From the NCBI GenBank assembly GCA_001655195.1, contig LPNY01000132.1, positions 163,087 through 227,086 of the forward strand: a DNA stretch of 64,000 bases. Direction: 5' to 3'. This document shows positions 17,926 to 25,993 of the stretch, piece after piece. A program made the position numbers and the translations under genes. Source of the DNA: Arcobacter sp. EP1 (lineage in GTDB: Bacteria > Campylobacterota > Campylobacteria > Campylobacterales > Arcobacteraceae). The first letter of the stretch is position 1. Every line of letters begins with the position of its first letter. The notes beneath the pieces are model-generated. The model had not been told where the DNA came from and did not search any database. It saw nothing but the letters and a program-made list of their open reading frames with translations.

Positions 17926-18732
17926 ATGGATGTAAATAATATTCAAAATAATATCAATAATCTTAACAATGTCCAGCAACAAAATCTTGATAAAACTGCC
18001 GCTTCCCAAGGAGCAAAACAAGTTACTAACGATGAAGCCTTAAATCTTACTATATCGCAAGTTTATCAAAAACAAAGAGACGAACTTTCACAATCTTTAC
18101 AAAATCTCAATGAAGGGATTGCCGTAACAGAGATTGCTAAAAAAGGGTTACAATCTCAAGAAAATTCACTAAAAGATATACAACAAGAGTTATACAATGT
18201 ACTAACTGATGATGCAGCAAATCCTAACCCAACAAAAATCAAAGATGATTTAGCACAACATTTAAAAAATTTCAATGATATTGCAGATTCAACAAGCTTT
18301 CAAAATAAACAAATTTTAACAAAAAATGATCAAGAAGAAGCCTTTACTATTTCAACAAAAACGGAAACATTTTCTATTGAACCAATAGAAACAAAAGAGA
18401 TTACTTCGGAGTTAATTCAAAATATTCACAATAATCCTTTATCAACAAATACTAATTTTAACAAAGGAATTGAAGACGTTCAACAAGCTATTAATAAAAT
18501 AAACGAATTCTCAAATGAATTTAATGAAGTTCAAACACAAATAAAAAATAGTGCACGGGAGACCATTACAGACCAAGTTAATTTATCCCAAGAGAATGCA
18601 AAAAGAGTCGTGGATTTCGGTCAGGAGACAAGTGATTTCTCAAAAACAAATATCACTGCAAACGCTGGTTACTTTGTGGGGTCACAAGCAAATATAGTAC
18701 AAGAACAAAGTATTAGACTACTCGCGAAGTAG
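17926..18732 (+). CDS. Flagellin-like protein, short and divergent
   Basis: This 268-residue protein is rich in Asn and Gln and predicted mostly helical. Residues 50-125 (LNEGIAVTEIAKKGLQSQEN ... IADSTSFQNKQIL) match the flagellin D1 helices and the FNGxxLL-like turn, and the C-terminus (SQANIVQEQSIRLL) resembles the flagellin D0 tail. It lacks the normal N-terminal D0 sequence and any variable outer domain. It shares a recognisable D1 pattern with the second flagellin-like gene at 38.5 kb. It could be a minor filament component, a cap or junction protein, or a non-flagellar relative. Its AAAGGGG Shine-Dalgarno is good; the 3' end overlaps the convergent ppx gene by 15 bases. Confidence 0.7.
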   Translation: MDVNNIQNNINNLNNVQQQNLDKTAASQGAKQVTNDEALNLTISQVYQKQRDELSQSLQNLNEGIAVTEIAKKGLQSQENSLKDIQQELYNVLTDDAANPNPTKIKDDLAQHLKNFNDIADSTSFQNKQILTKNDQEEAFTISTKTETFSIEPIETKEITSELIQNIHNNPLSTNTNFNKGIEDVQQAINKINEFSNEFNEVQTQIKNSARETITDQVNLSQENAKRVVDFGQETSDFSKTNITANAGYFVGSQANIVQEQSIRLLAK

Positions 18733-19629
18733 ACATTGATTTATGGCTACACCTTCTCGTAGTCCGTCATCAAGTACAATAGATGCCTCTTTTTGAAGAA
18801 CTTCAAAGATCGCTTTATAAATATAAATTCCAATTTCAATAAACTCTACACGACCACTTCCTACAAGCTTTCGTATCTCTTCATCAGATGAGTGGTAAAA
18901 AATATCTAAACACTCTTTTAAATCATTTAAATCTACTTTTGTACCATTAACTTTGTCTTTATCATAATGAAAAAAATCTTGTCCTAATTTAATAGCAGCA
19001 ATGGTAGTTGGAGTTCCAGCAGTTGCTACAAAAGTATAATCATCTAAATTTATGTCTAAGGTTAATAAAAAGTTTTTAATTTCAAGCTTTTTAAGCTCTA
19101 AATATTCATTTAGCTCATCTTGAGAGTAATTCTTTTGTGTTAGAGTAACAATACCAAAATTAAAACTATGAGAGATATAATCTTTATGAGTATTTACAAT
19201 GATTTCAGTAGAACCGCCACCAATATCTAACAGAATAAACTTTTGGGAATCAATCTTTTCTCGTTTTAAAGCATACTGAATAGCAAGCAGTGTTAAACGT
19301 GCCTCTTCTTTGCCATCAATAATACGAAACATTGCACCTGTTTTAGATTCAAAGGTGTCTAATACCTCTTGTGCATTATCTGCCATACGCATAGCTGCTG
19401 TTGTAACACAAATTGCCGTTGATGGATCATATCCCATCTCTTTAGAAGAGTATTCGATTGCATCAATTACACGCTGTTGTGCAGCATCTGAGATAACACC
19501 TGTAGATACAAGTCCATCAGCCATGCCTACAACTTCTTGATACTCATCTAAGGTTTTATGATTTAAGCAATCATAGATTAGTACTCTAAAAGAGTTAGAG
19601 CCTAAATCAATAGTAGTAATAGTCCGCAT
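18718..19629 (-). CDS. Ppx/GppA family phosphatase
   Basis: This 303-residue protein is one ASKHA-fold Ppx/GppA domain without the C-terminal HD region. Nucleotide-binding motifs are TTIDLGSNSFRVLIYD (2-17) and LLDIGGGSTEIIV (about 139-151); VATAGTPTTIAAIKLG is a third. The family hydrolyses exopolyphosphate or pppGpp; which is favoured cannot be read from sequence. The ATG overlaps the pssA stop (TAATG), indicating coupling with pssA. Confidence 0.9.
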   Translation of the reverse strand: MRTITTIDLGSNSFRVLIYDCLNHKTLDEYQEVVGMADGLVSTGVISDAAQQRVIDAIEYSSKEMGYDPSTAICVTTAAMRMADNAQEVLDTFESKTGAMFRIIDGKEEARLTLLAIQYALKREKIDSQKFILLDIGGGSTEIIVNTHKDYISHSFNFGIVTLTQKNYSQDELNEYLELKKLEIKNFLLTLDINLDDYTFVATAGTPTTIAAIKLGQDFFHYDKDKVNGTKVDLNDLKECLDIFYHSSDEEIRKLVGSGRVEFIEIGIYIYKAIFEVLQKEASIVLDDGLREGVAINQCLLRE

Positions 19630-20186
19630 TAAGGGTGAGGAATCTTTATTTTAGAGTTTAGTAAAAACCCAATGATAATCATTGAGATAAGCACTAACGT
19701 TTCAGGTAAAATTCCTGTTAACCACACAAGGTAAACAACCCATAGAAGTATTGCACCAAGAGGAGTTGGAACACCTGTAAAGTATTTTGAGACACTTCCC
19801 TCTTCTGCTTGAATGTTAAACTGAATTAGACGTCTAAGACCAGAAATCACATAATAAACAAAAGCAAATACAACCAATACCGTATTAAGTTCAAACTCTT
19901 TTCCATCAATAACAGCAAAGTAAATAAACATTGTTGGAACAATCACAAAAGATAAAAAGTCGGCAAAAGAATCCAACTGTATACCAAACTCTGTCGAAAG
20001 GTTATATTTTCGAGCAATCTTACCATCTACAATATCAAAAGCACCAGCAACCCAAGCAAATAGTGCAGCTCCAAAAAACTCACCGTGAGTTAAAAAATAG
20101 ATAGCTAAAACCCCTGCAGTTATATTAAAAAATGTTGCACAATTTGCTAAATTAAAATGACTATGTTTATTAAATAAAAAATCCAA
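19629..20186 (-). CDS. pssA: CDP-diacylglycerol--serine O-phosphatidyltransferase
   Basis: This 185-residue multi-helix membrane enzyme has the CDP-alcohol phosphatidyltransferase motif DG-x2-AR-x8-G-x3-D-x3-D, seen here as DGKIAR ... G-x3-D-x3-D at about 49-71. It makes phosphatidylserine, the precursor of phosphatidylethanolamine, at the inner membrane. Length and topology fit the Gram-positive/epsilon type PssA. The start is TTG behind AAAGGG. Serine as substrate is inferred from family resemblance; other CDP-alcohol substrates are possible. Confidence 0.82.
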   Translation of the reverse strand: MDFLFNKHSHFNLANCATFFNITAGVLAIYFLTHGEFFGAALFAWVAGAFDIVDGKIARKYNLSTEFGIQLDSFADFLSFVIVPTMFIYFAVIDGKEFELNTVLVVFAFVYYVISGLRRLIQFNIQAEEGSVSKYFTGVPTPLGAILLWVVYLVWLTGILPETLVLISMIIIGFLLNSKIKIPHP

Positions 20187-20196
20187 AGTTTCCCTT

Positions 20197-21294
20197 TTAC
20201 ATTACGTATTGATTTCTGCCACTTTGTTTGGCTTTATATAGATTCTCATCTGCTTTTTTATAAAGCTTATTCGATGAAATTTCCATTCCTGCTTCGTAAA
20301 GTACTGCACCTATTGAAATTGTTACGTGCGATGCTACTTTACTCTCTTTGTGTTCGATATTAAGTTTTACAATGTGATCTTTTATATCTTTTAAACACTG
20401 TTCAAGTATCTGCTTATCCACATCAAATAAAACTGCACCAAACTCCTCACCACCTAATCTAAAGACATATTCATACTCTTTATTAAAATACTTTTTTAAT
20501 TCAGTTGCAACAGCTTTAAGTGTTTTGTCTCCCATATCATGACCATAGGTATCATTGTATTGTTTAAAGAAGTCAATATCAAACATAATAAAAGCACTTG
20601 CCCAGTTATTTGCTGTTGATATTACAGGTAAATTATCAAAAATTGTATCAAAATAGTTACGATTGTATAACATCGTCATAGAGTCTGTAATAGCCTCTAG
20701 TTTATACTTTTTATTTAAAACAGTTAATTGGTTATCTTTTTTTATAATTGAATAGATAATAAAACTAATAATACCAAGAGATAAAAGAACTATCGCAATA
20801 ATATTATAGAAAAGATACTCTTTCATGTCTTTATACTCAGACAAGAAGTCCTTACGCTGTTTATAGGCCTCTTCTATCTCATAGTCAATCAAGAAGGTGA
20901 CTTTTTGAATCATAATATTAAATTTTAAAGGGTCTTTACCATCAAATGAGCTTCGCAAATCATCATCAACTGCATTAATAACAGCACGTTCACTCTCTGT
21001 TTTATAACTGTTAAAGTAATAACTCCAATTTTTATCGATGATTTTCTTATATTTTAGCATTGAGCATGAAGAGTTATTGTTTTCAATACAAATAATTAAA
21101 TCTTTATAACTATTTACGACAGTATTGAGTTTGAGCACAGGAACAAAATTACCAAAATAGATAATATCAATCTGCTTTTTCAGCTTATCGATTTGATTAT
21201 TAAAAAGAAAACTTGCACTAACAAGAGTTAATATCATTACTAATAGCAACATCATGAGTCTAAAACTCACCGACTTAAAAAATCCATATTTCAT
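20197..21294 (-). CDS. Membrane-bound diguanylate cyclase (GGDEF)
   Basis: About 365 residues. Two membrane helices (about 10-25 and 165-185) enclose a 130-residue periplasmic sensor rich in charged residues; a cytoplasmic GGDEF domain follows, with DSMTMLYNRNYFD at its start and the active-site loop RLGGEEFGAVLF. It should make cyclic di-GMP from two GTP in response to a periplasmic signal. GGEEF is a catalytically competent variant. I chose the ATG at 21294; a TTG seven codons upstream is in frame. A TATAAT ends only six bases before this ATG, so the mRNA may be leaderless. It is divergent from the second sulP gene. Confidence 0.88.
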   Translation of the reverse strand: MKYGFFKSVSFRLMMLLLVMILTLVSASFLFNNQIDKLKKQIDIIYFGNFVPVLKLNTVVNSYKDLIICIENNNSSCSMLKYKKIIDKNWSYYFNSYKTESERAVINAVDDDLRSSFDGKDPLKFNIMIQKVTFLIDYEIEEAYKQRKDFLSEYKDMKEYLFYNIIAIVLLSLGIISFIIYSIIKKDNQLTVLNKKYKLEAITDSMTMLYNRNYFDTIFDNLPVISTANNWASAFIMFDIDFFKQYNDTYGHDMGDKTLKAVATELKKYFNKEYEYVFRLGGEEFGAVLFDVDKQILEQCLKDIKDHIVKLNIEHKESKVASHVTISIGAVLYEAGMEISSNKLYKKADENLYKAKQSGRNQYVM

Positions 21295-21300
21295 AGGCGT

Positions 21301-21306
21301 ATTATA
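21301..21306 (-). promoter_or_regulatory. -10 element just before the GGDEF gene
   Basis: TATAAT on the minus strand ends six bases before the ATG at 21294. If used, transcription would begin at or next to the start codon. Confidence 0.4.
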
Positions 21307-21377
21307 ATGAAACAATGTTTAAATCTATCTCTACTTTTTATAATTTTTGATTAACTTGATATTTAGTAATATTTAGA

Positions 21378-21383
21378 TACAAT
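21378..21383 (+). promoter_or_regulatory. -10 element of the second sulP gene
   Basis: The sequence AGATACAATC contains TACAAT about 31 bases before the TTG start at 21414, followed by an AAAGGA ribosome site. It is divergent from the GGDEF promoter. Confidence 0.45.
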
Positions 21384-21413
21384 CGCGACTTTATTAAATC
21401 AAAGGATTATAAT

Positions 21414-22958
21414 TTGTTAAATCTCAAAGAGACTTTTATTGGTCAGTCTGCTAAAAGCGACATTCTCTCTGGAGTTGTTGTTGCCATAGCCCTTGTTCCT
21501 GAAGCAATTGCATTCTCTATTATTGCAGGTGTTTCTCCCCTAGTTGGGCTTTACACTGCATTTATTTTAGGGTTAATCACCGCAATTTTAGGTGGTAAAG
21601 CAGGAATGATTAGTGGTGCAACTGGTGCAGTAGCAGTTGTATTAGTAGGATTAGGTATCAAAGTAAAAGAATCCCTTTCTACCTCTGCATACAATGACCT
21701 TGTTGCAAATGGCGAACTTTCTATGTATATTCTACAATATATTTTACTAGCAACAATAATAGCAGGTATCATACAAGTAGCTGTGGGTGTTTTTAAATTA
21801 GGAAAACTTATACGGCTTGTTCCTCAACCTGCTATGTATGGATTTGTAAATGGTCTTGCAATTGTAATTGCAATGGCTCAATTTCCTCTTTTTGAAGGTG
21901 AAAACTGGATTATGTATGCACTTGTTGCTGCAACAATGATTATTGTTAAATATTTCCCAAAAATTTCAAATGCAATTCCTTCAGGACTTGTCGCAATTGT
22001 TGCGATTTCAGTTGTTGTAATTGGTTTAGACCTTGATACAAAACGAGTGGGTGATTTAGCTGATATTTCAGGAAGTCTTCCTACTTTTGCTATTCCAACA
22101 CTGCACATAACAATGGAGTCAATTCTAACAGTACTTCCGTATGCAGTACTTGTTTCACTTGTTGGACTAATAGAGTCACTTTTAACCCTGTCTGTACTTG
22201 ATGAGATGGGTGGAAAACGAGGAAGTGGAAACCAAGAGTGTATTGCTCAAGGTACAGGAAATATTGTATGTGGTTTCTTTGGGGGAATGGCAGGTTGTGC
22301 GATGATTGGACAATCGATTATTAACTTCACCAATGGTGGATGGGGACGACTATCCGCCCTAACAGCTTCAATTTTACTTATCTCTTTTGTTGTGGCACTC
22401 TCAGGATTTATTGCTATGATTCCTGTTGCAGTTCTTGTTGGTATTATGTTCATGGTATCTATTGGAACATTTGAGTGGGAGAGTGGAAACCGTATTCGAT
22501 ACATGCCAAACTCTGATAAGTTTGTGTTGATTGCTGTTACTATTATTACTATTTTTGCTGACTTAGCAATTGCAGTTATCACTGGTATTATTATCTCTGC
22601 ACTTGTTTTTGCATGGAATCATTCAAAGGTACGTTCACGAGTTTATCGAGAAGGTGATGATACAAAAATCTATGAATTTGATGGACCATTATTCTTTGGT
22701 TCAACAACATCATTTTTTGAACTTTTTGATACAAAACATGACCCAGAAGTTATTATTTTAGACTTTAAAGATGCTCGTGTTATGGATATCTCAGGTGTTG
22801 AAGCCATTGACACTATCACAAAAAAATATGCTGACTTAGGAAAAAAATTAACCATTCGGCACTTAAGTGAAGATTGTAAAAAAATCCTAAAAAATGCTGG
22901 ACCATTTTGTACTTATGAAGAAGATGACCCTAATTATAAAGTCGCAATTAACTACTAA
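21414..22958 (+). CDS. SulP family anion transporter with STAS domain (second copy type)
   Basis: This 514-residue carrier has about 12 hydrophobic helices (residues 15-395), family segments such as ALVPEAIAFSIIAGVSPLVGLY (two parts, about 27-48) and GATGAVAVVLVGLG, and a C-terminal STAS domain (about 415-505, with VMDISGVEAIDTI). It is only distantly similar to the SulP protein at 8.6-10.2 kb and seems a separate subfamily, with shorter linkers. Likely substrates are sulfate or bicarbonate; not resolvable here. The start is TTG with AAAGGA upstream. A hairpin terminator follows within ten bases of the stop. It stands alone, divergent from the GGDEF gene. Confidence 0.92.
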   Translation: MLNLKETFIGQSAKSDILSGVVVAIALVPEAIAFSIIAGVSPLVGLYTAFILGLITAILGGKAGMISGATGAVAVVLVGLGIKVKESLSTSAYNDLVANGELSMYILQYILLATIIAGIIQVAVGVFKLGKLIRLVPQPAMYGFVNGLAIVIAMAQFPLFEGENWIMYALVAATMIIVKYFPKISNAIPSGLVAIVAISVVVIGLDLDTKRVGDLADISGSLPTFAIPTLHITMESILTVLPYAVLVSLVGLIESLLTLSVLDEMGGKRGSGNQECIAQGTGNIVCGFFGGMAGCAMIGQSIINFTNGGWGRLSALTASILLISFVVALSGFIAMIPVAVLVGIMFMVSIGTFEWESGNRIRYMPNSDKFVLIAVTIITIFADLAIAVITGIIISALVFAWNHSKVRSRVYREGDDTKIYEFDGPLFFGSTTSFFELFDTKHDPEVIILDFKDARVMDISGVEAIDTITKKYADLGKKLTIRHLSEDCKKILKNAGPFCTYEEDDPNYKVAINY

Positions 22959-22964
22959 TATCAA

Positions 22965-22987
22965 AACCCTCTTTTTTTAAGAGGGTT
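22965..22987 (-). terminator. Bidirectional-type terminator hairpin between convergent genes
   Basis: AACCCTCTT pairs with AAGAGGGTT across a five-base T loop. On the minus strand it is followed by TTTTG and overlaps the stop codon of the small membrane gene, so it serves that gene best; it also sits just after the sulP stop on the plus strand. Confidence 0.7.
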
Positions 22988-23354
22988 ACAAATAAATCCC
23001 CAAACTAAAAACAACAATTGTTAAAATTAAAACAAAGTATCGATAAAGAATACGTTTGACTGTACTGCACTCTGCTTTCATATATAAAGGACAATAAAAG
23101 AAGGCCAAAAGTAATACCAAAGCCAAAACAGCTTTTATAATGGTAACTACTCCTAAGGGTAAAGAAAAAAGTAAATAAGCCCCTGTTAAAACTAATATAA
23201 AAGCAATGAAAAGCATCGGATACTTTACCCGTGAATAAAATCCACCTCGAGCATTTTCTTCTATAAAAATACGTATATATAATCTATCAATTAAAATATA
23301 AATAAGAAAAAAAGTTCCAACACAAAAGTGTATCCATAAAATAGTTTGTAACAT
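22986..23354 (-). CDS. Four-helix membrane protein, function unknown
   Basis: This 122-residue protein is almost entirely hydrophobic, with four predicted helices (about 3-22, 46-66, 70-88, 103-121) and a short basic loop RVKYP between the first two. It starts with an ATG without a strong ribosome site. I recognise no catalytic motif. The layout recalls small heme- or copper-associated membrane proteins, but the conserved histidines are not obvious: only one His (H9) lies in a helix. It is convergent with the sulP gene. Real gene likely; function unknown. Confidence 0.6.
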   Translation of the reverse strand: MLQTILWIHFCVGTFFLIYILIDRLYIRIFIEENARGGFYSRVKYPMLFIAFILVLTGAYLLFSLPLGVVTIIKAVLALVLLLAFFYCPLYMKAECSTVKRILYRYFVLILTIVVFSLGIYL

Positions 23355-23496
23355 GACTCTCCAAAAAGTAGATGCATAATATGACGCTTAAACTTAAAAA
23401 TATCTTATAGAATACTTGCTATAAAATAGAGTTGAAAAAAGTTTAAAGATTAACATGTTACAATTAAGCAAATTTTAAAAAAGTGAGAACAAAACT

Positions 23497-23988
23497 ATGT
23501 TTGTTGGTGATAGTCTTCAAAGTGCAAATCAAATCTATGCAAAACTTAATCAAAACTATGCCAAATTAGACTCACTTGAAAAAGATGATGTAGTCGAGAA
23601 ATTCAATAAAGATGACTATAATCGTGTCACGTCAAATGAAAACTATGACGAAAAAGATTATGAAAGAGTTCTTTCACGATATAAAGATAGTGATGCCCAA
23701 ATTAGACAACATGAACAAGCACATGCGTCATCATTAACAGCTTCAACACCAGACTATGACTATCAAGTAGGACCTGACGGTAAACTCTATGCTACAGGAG
23801 GAGAGGTTCGAATTGATACTTCTATTCCCGATGATGAAAAAGCAGCAGCCTTTAAACTTTCTCAAATGCAAGATGCATCAAGTGCACCCAATGAATTAAG
23901 TGCAGCAGATGCTCAAATTAGTAGAACAGCAAACTTAAATAAACTACTAATTCAATCACAGCAACAAGGAGAAGAAAATGCAAGTTAA
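23497..23988 (+). CDS. SprA-related putative metalloprotease with HExxH
   Basis: This 163-residue protein matches the SprA-related family: an HEQAH motif (H72, E73, H76) in RQHEQAHASS, then DYQVGPDGKLYATGGEVRID at about 90-109 (two conserved turns GPDG and GGEV). HExxH predicts a zinc peptidase, though activity of this family is not established to my knowledge. There is no signal peptide. The N-terminal 60 residues are charged and low in complexity. The next gene overlaps by eleven bases, so the two are coupled and probably work together; that partner resembles flagellar rod C-termini. Family assignment is good, function open. Confidence 0.75.
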   Translation: MFVGDSLQSANQIYAKLNQNYAKLDSLEKDDVVEKFNKDDYNRVTSNENYDEKDYERVLSRYKDSDAQIRQHEQAHASSLTASTPDYDYQVGPDGKLYATGGEVRIDTSIPDDEKAAAFKLSQMQDASSAPNELSAADAQISRTANLNKLLIQSQQQGEENAS

Positions 23989-24238
23989 TAACAATACAAC
24001 AGCTATAACCAATAATTTACATGGAATGCTTCAAGCTCAAACTCAAATGAATGATTTGGCACAAACAGTTGCCGATGTCTCAAATAGTGTAGGAGACCCA
24101 CAAAACCAAGAGGTAACGCAAGACTTAGTTGATGCAATAACTCAACAAATTCCTACACAAATAGCTTATGAAGCAAATGCCCAGTCAATAAAAGTAGAAA
24201 ATGCAGTACAAGATGTACTGTTAAATATTAAGGCATAA
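23978..24238 (+). CDS. Small flagellar-rod-like protein (FBB-C type tail)
   Basis: This 86-residue protein ends in IAYEANAQSIKVENAVQDVLLNIKA, closely resembling the C-terminal D0 helix of flagellar rod and hook proteins (YEANxxVIKTxDEMLxTLLNIK). The N-terminus (NNNTTAITNNLHGM) recalls the opposite D0 helix. The middle domain of a true FlgB/FlgC/FlgG is missing, so this is either a minimal axial protein or an unrelated helical-bundle protein. It overlaps the SprA-like gene upstream and abuts trxC (one base between), so all three seem co-transcribed. No other flagellar gene is close. Its role is unknown. Confidence 0.6.
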   Translation: MQVNNNTTAITNNLHGMLQAQTQMNDLAQTVADVSNSVGDPQNQEVTQDLVDAITQQIPTQIAYEANAQSIKVENAVQDVLLNIKA

Positions 24239-24239
24239 A

Positions 24240-24671
24240 ATGGAAAAACTCAAAATAGTTTGTCCTCATTGCTCAAATATAAATTCTATTCCAAATAAAG
24301 AGTCTTATTCCAAGGCAAATTGTGGACACTGTAAAGCATCCCTTCTTCATACAACTCCTATAGACCTTAGAGAAGATGATTTTGACCATCATATTGTAAA
24401 TTCTGATATTCCAGTTATTGTTGATTTTTGGGCACCTTGGTGTGGACCATGTAAAATGATGGGACCAGTTTTTGAAAGAGTTGCTTCAAAGTATCCTTTA
24501 AAAGCACGTTTTGTTAAAGTCAATACTGAAAATGAACAAAATCTAGGGGCTTTATATAATATTCGCTCGATTCCAACATTAGTAATTTATAAAAATGGTG
24601 TAGAAGTTCACCGAGTTGCAGGTGCAACTGATGAATCACAACTAACTTATCTACTCAACAGTATCATTTAA
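24240..24671 (+). CDS. trxC: Thioredoxin 2 (zinc-binding TrxC type)
   Basis: This 143-residue protein has an N-terminal zinc ribbon with two Cys pairs (VCPHCSN and NCGHCKA, about 8-35) followed by a thioredoxin fold with the active site WAPWCGPCK (about 61-69) and the cis-proline segment RSIPTL. It reduces disulfides in the cytoplasm and is typically linked with oxidative stress. The ATG is one base after the preceding gene's stop. The 3' end overlaps the convergent DUF523 gene by 21 bases. Confidence 0.93.
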   Translation: MEKLKIVCPHCSNINSIPNKESYSKANCGHCKASLLHTTPIDLREDDFDHHIVNSDIPVIVDFWAPWCGPCKMMGPVFERVASKYPLKARFVKVNTENEQNLGALYNIRSIPTLVIYKNGVEVHRVAGATDESQLTYLLNSII

Positions 24672-25109
24672 AAAGGTTAAAAAACTCTCTAACTCTTCTT
24701 CGTTATAAACAGCAATTCCGTTATCTAAAAGTTTTTTAGCCGTTATTCCACTCTCATCAATTAACACTTTAGAAAATGTACCATCATAGATTTTATTGCT
24801 TCCACACGAAGGTGATTTTGCTTTTAAAAGTGCTACTTTGATATTCTCTTCTTGACAGAGAGTTAAAGCTTTATTCGCACCTTGCTCAAACTGTTTAGTA
24901 ACATCTTCTCCACTTTGATTAATGACTTTACTATTTAAAATCTCAGCAGGAATTCTTGGGGTCTCTAATCCCCCTTCAATTTCAGGACAAAATGAAAACA
25001 GTTGATGTTTTGATTTTAATTGTTTCAAAACATCAAGTGAAAGAATATTGTGATTCCCATCATAACGAACAGGCTCACCTAATAAACATGCAGAAACAAG
25101 TATTTTCAT
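24651..25109 (-). CDS. DUF523 family protein
   Basis: This 152-residue protein begins MKILVSACLLGEPVRYDG and continues with FCPEIEGGLETPR and LLKAKSPSCGS, the three conserved DUF523 blocks, each with a cysteine (C8, and those in FCPE and SCGS). The function of DUF523 is not established; the cysteines could bind metal. The ATG overlaps the stop of the TtcA-like gene, so the two are coupled. The pairing with a thiolation enzyme gives a weak hint at sulfur or tRNA chemistry. Confidence 0.8.
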   Translation of the reverse strand: MKILVSACLLGEPVRYDGNHNILSLDVLKQLKSKHQLFSFCPEIEGGLETPRIPAEILNSKVINQSGEDVTKQFEQGANKALTLCQEENIKVALLKAKSPSCGSNKIYDGTFSKVLIDESGITAKKLLDNGIAVYNEEELESFLTFLNDTVE

Positions 25110-25867
25110 TAGTCTCTATCTAACATTTCTTTATCAAAAAAAGTTGACGTTTGAATATTTTTAAAAGCAGCTTTCATAGATATAAACATTTGAGGGTTTT
25201 CCTCTTCCATCTTCTCTAATAACTCTTTTGTTGATTGTCTTGCATGTGGCATTTTAATATCAAATCTCATTGCAGGACAAGCCTCATCACCAATTACCAT
25301 AATTTCATTTGAGTCTGCAAAAGCTCTTAATTGTCGTTCTCGACAAAAGATAAGTGGTCGAATAACTTCTAATCCGTTTTCAGCCTTATAAACAGGTGGC
25401 ATAGATCGTAATGCTCCGTTATATAAGAAGTTCATAAAAAATGATTCCATAGCATCATCTAAATGATGACCAAGTGCTAATTTATTGTATCCTTGCTCTA
25501 ATGCAGTTGAGTATAAGTACCCTCTTCTCATTCGCGAAAAGAATGAACAAAAAGATGAATTTTTTCGAATCTTTTCACCTGCTAATTCATAAATTTGAGT
25601 ATCAATGATTTCATGTTCAATTCCATGCTCTTTACAGTGGTCTGCTAAAAATTGAACTTGTTCACCCATACCATATGTCACAGTAACAGCTTTAAATTCA
25701 AAATCATATGGAGCAACACGTTTTAAGTGATTTAGAGAGTGTAATAGTGTCGTAGAATCTTTTCCTCCACTAAAACCAACAAGAACTTTATCACCTTCTG
25801 TGATGAGTCCATACTCTGCATTTGTTTTTCCAACAAGTTTTGATATTTTTTTACTTAACTCTACCAA
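25109..25867 (-). CDS. TtcA-like PP-loop ATPase (tRNA thiolation family)
   Basis: This 252-residue protein has the PP-loop SGGKDSTTLLHSL (33-45) and the TtcA-like stretch RMRRGYLYSTALEQG ... ALGHHLDDAMES. TtcA inserts sulfur at C32 of certain tRNAs using a 4Fe-4S cluster held by three cysteines (CxxC plus one). Here the CxxC reads C107-S-F-F, so the second cysteine is a phenylalanine; C197 (in DEACPAM) may replace the third. The cluster could be bound differently or absent, so the substrate may differ. The start is TTG behind AGGAT. It is coupled to the DUF523 gene. Confidence 0.75.
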   Translation of the reverse strand: MVELSKKISKLVGKTNAEYGLITEGDKVLVGFSGGKDSTTLLHSLNHLKRVAPYDFEFKAVTVTYGMGEQVQFLADHCKEHGIEHEIIDTQIYELAGEKIRKNSSFCSFFSRMRRGYLYSTALEQGYNKLALGHHLDDAMESFFMNFLYNGALRSMPPVYKAENGLEVIRPLIFCRERQLRAFADSNEIMVIGDEACPAMRFDIKMPHARQSTKELLEKMEEENPQMFISMKAAFKNIQTSTFFDKEMLDRD

Positions 25868-25993
25868 AATAATCTATCCTAAATTTTTTCGCAATTATAG
25901 CAAAAAAAGTGCCCTTTCGAGGTAAAACGTATAAATATTTATGGATAAACACAAACTACATAAAAAATACTTATAATACTCAAAAGGTTTAGT

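Noticed and set aside
23395..23430. Possible sigma-54 site before the SprA-like gene (ACTTGCT)
   Set aside because: No GG at the required position upstream of the GC.
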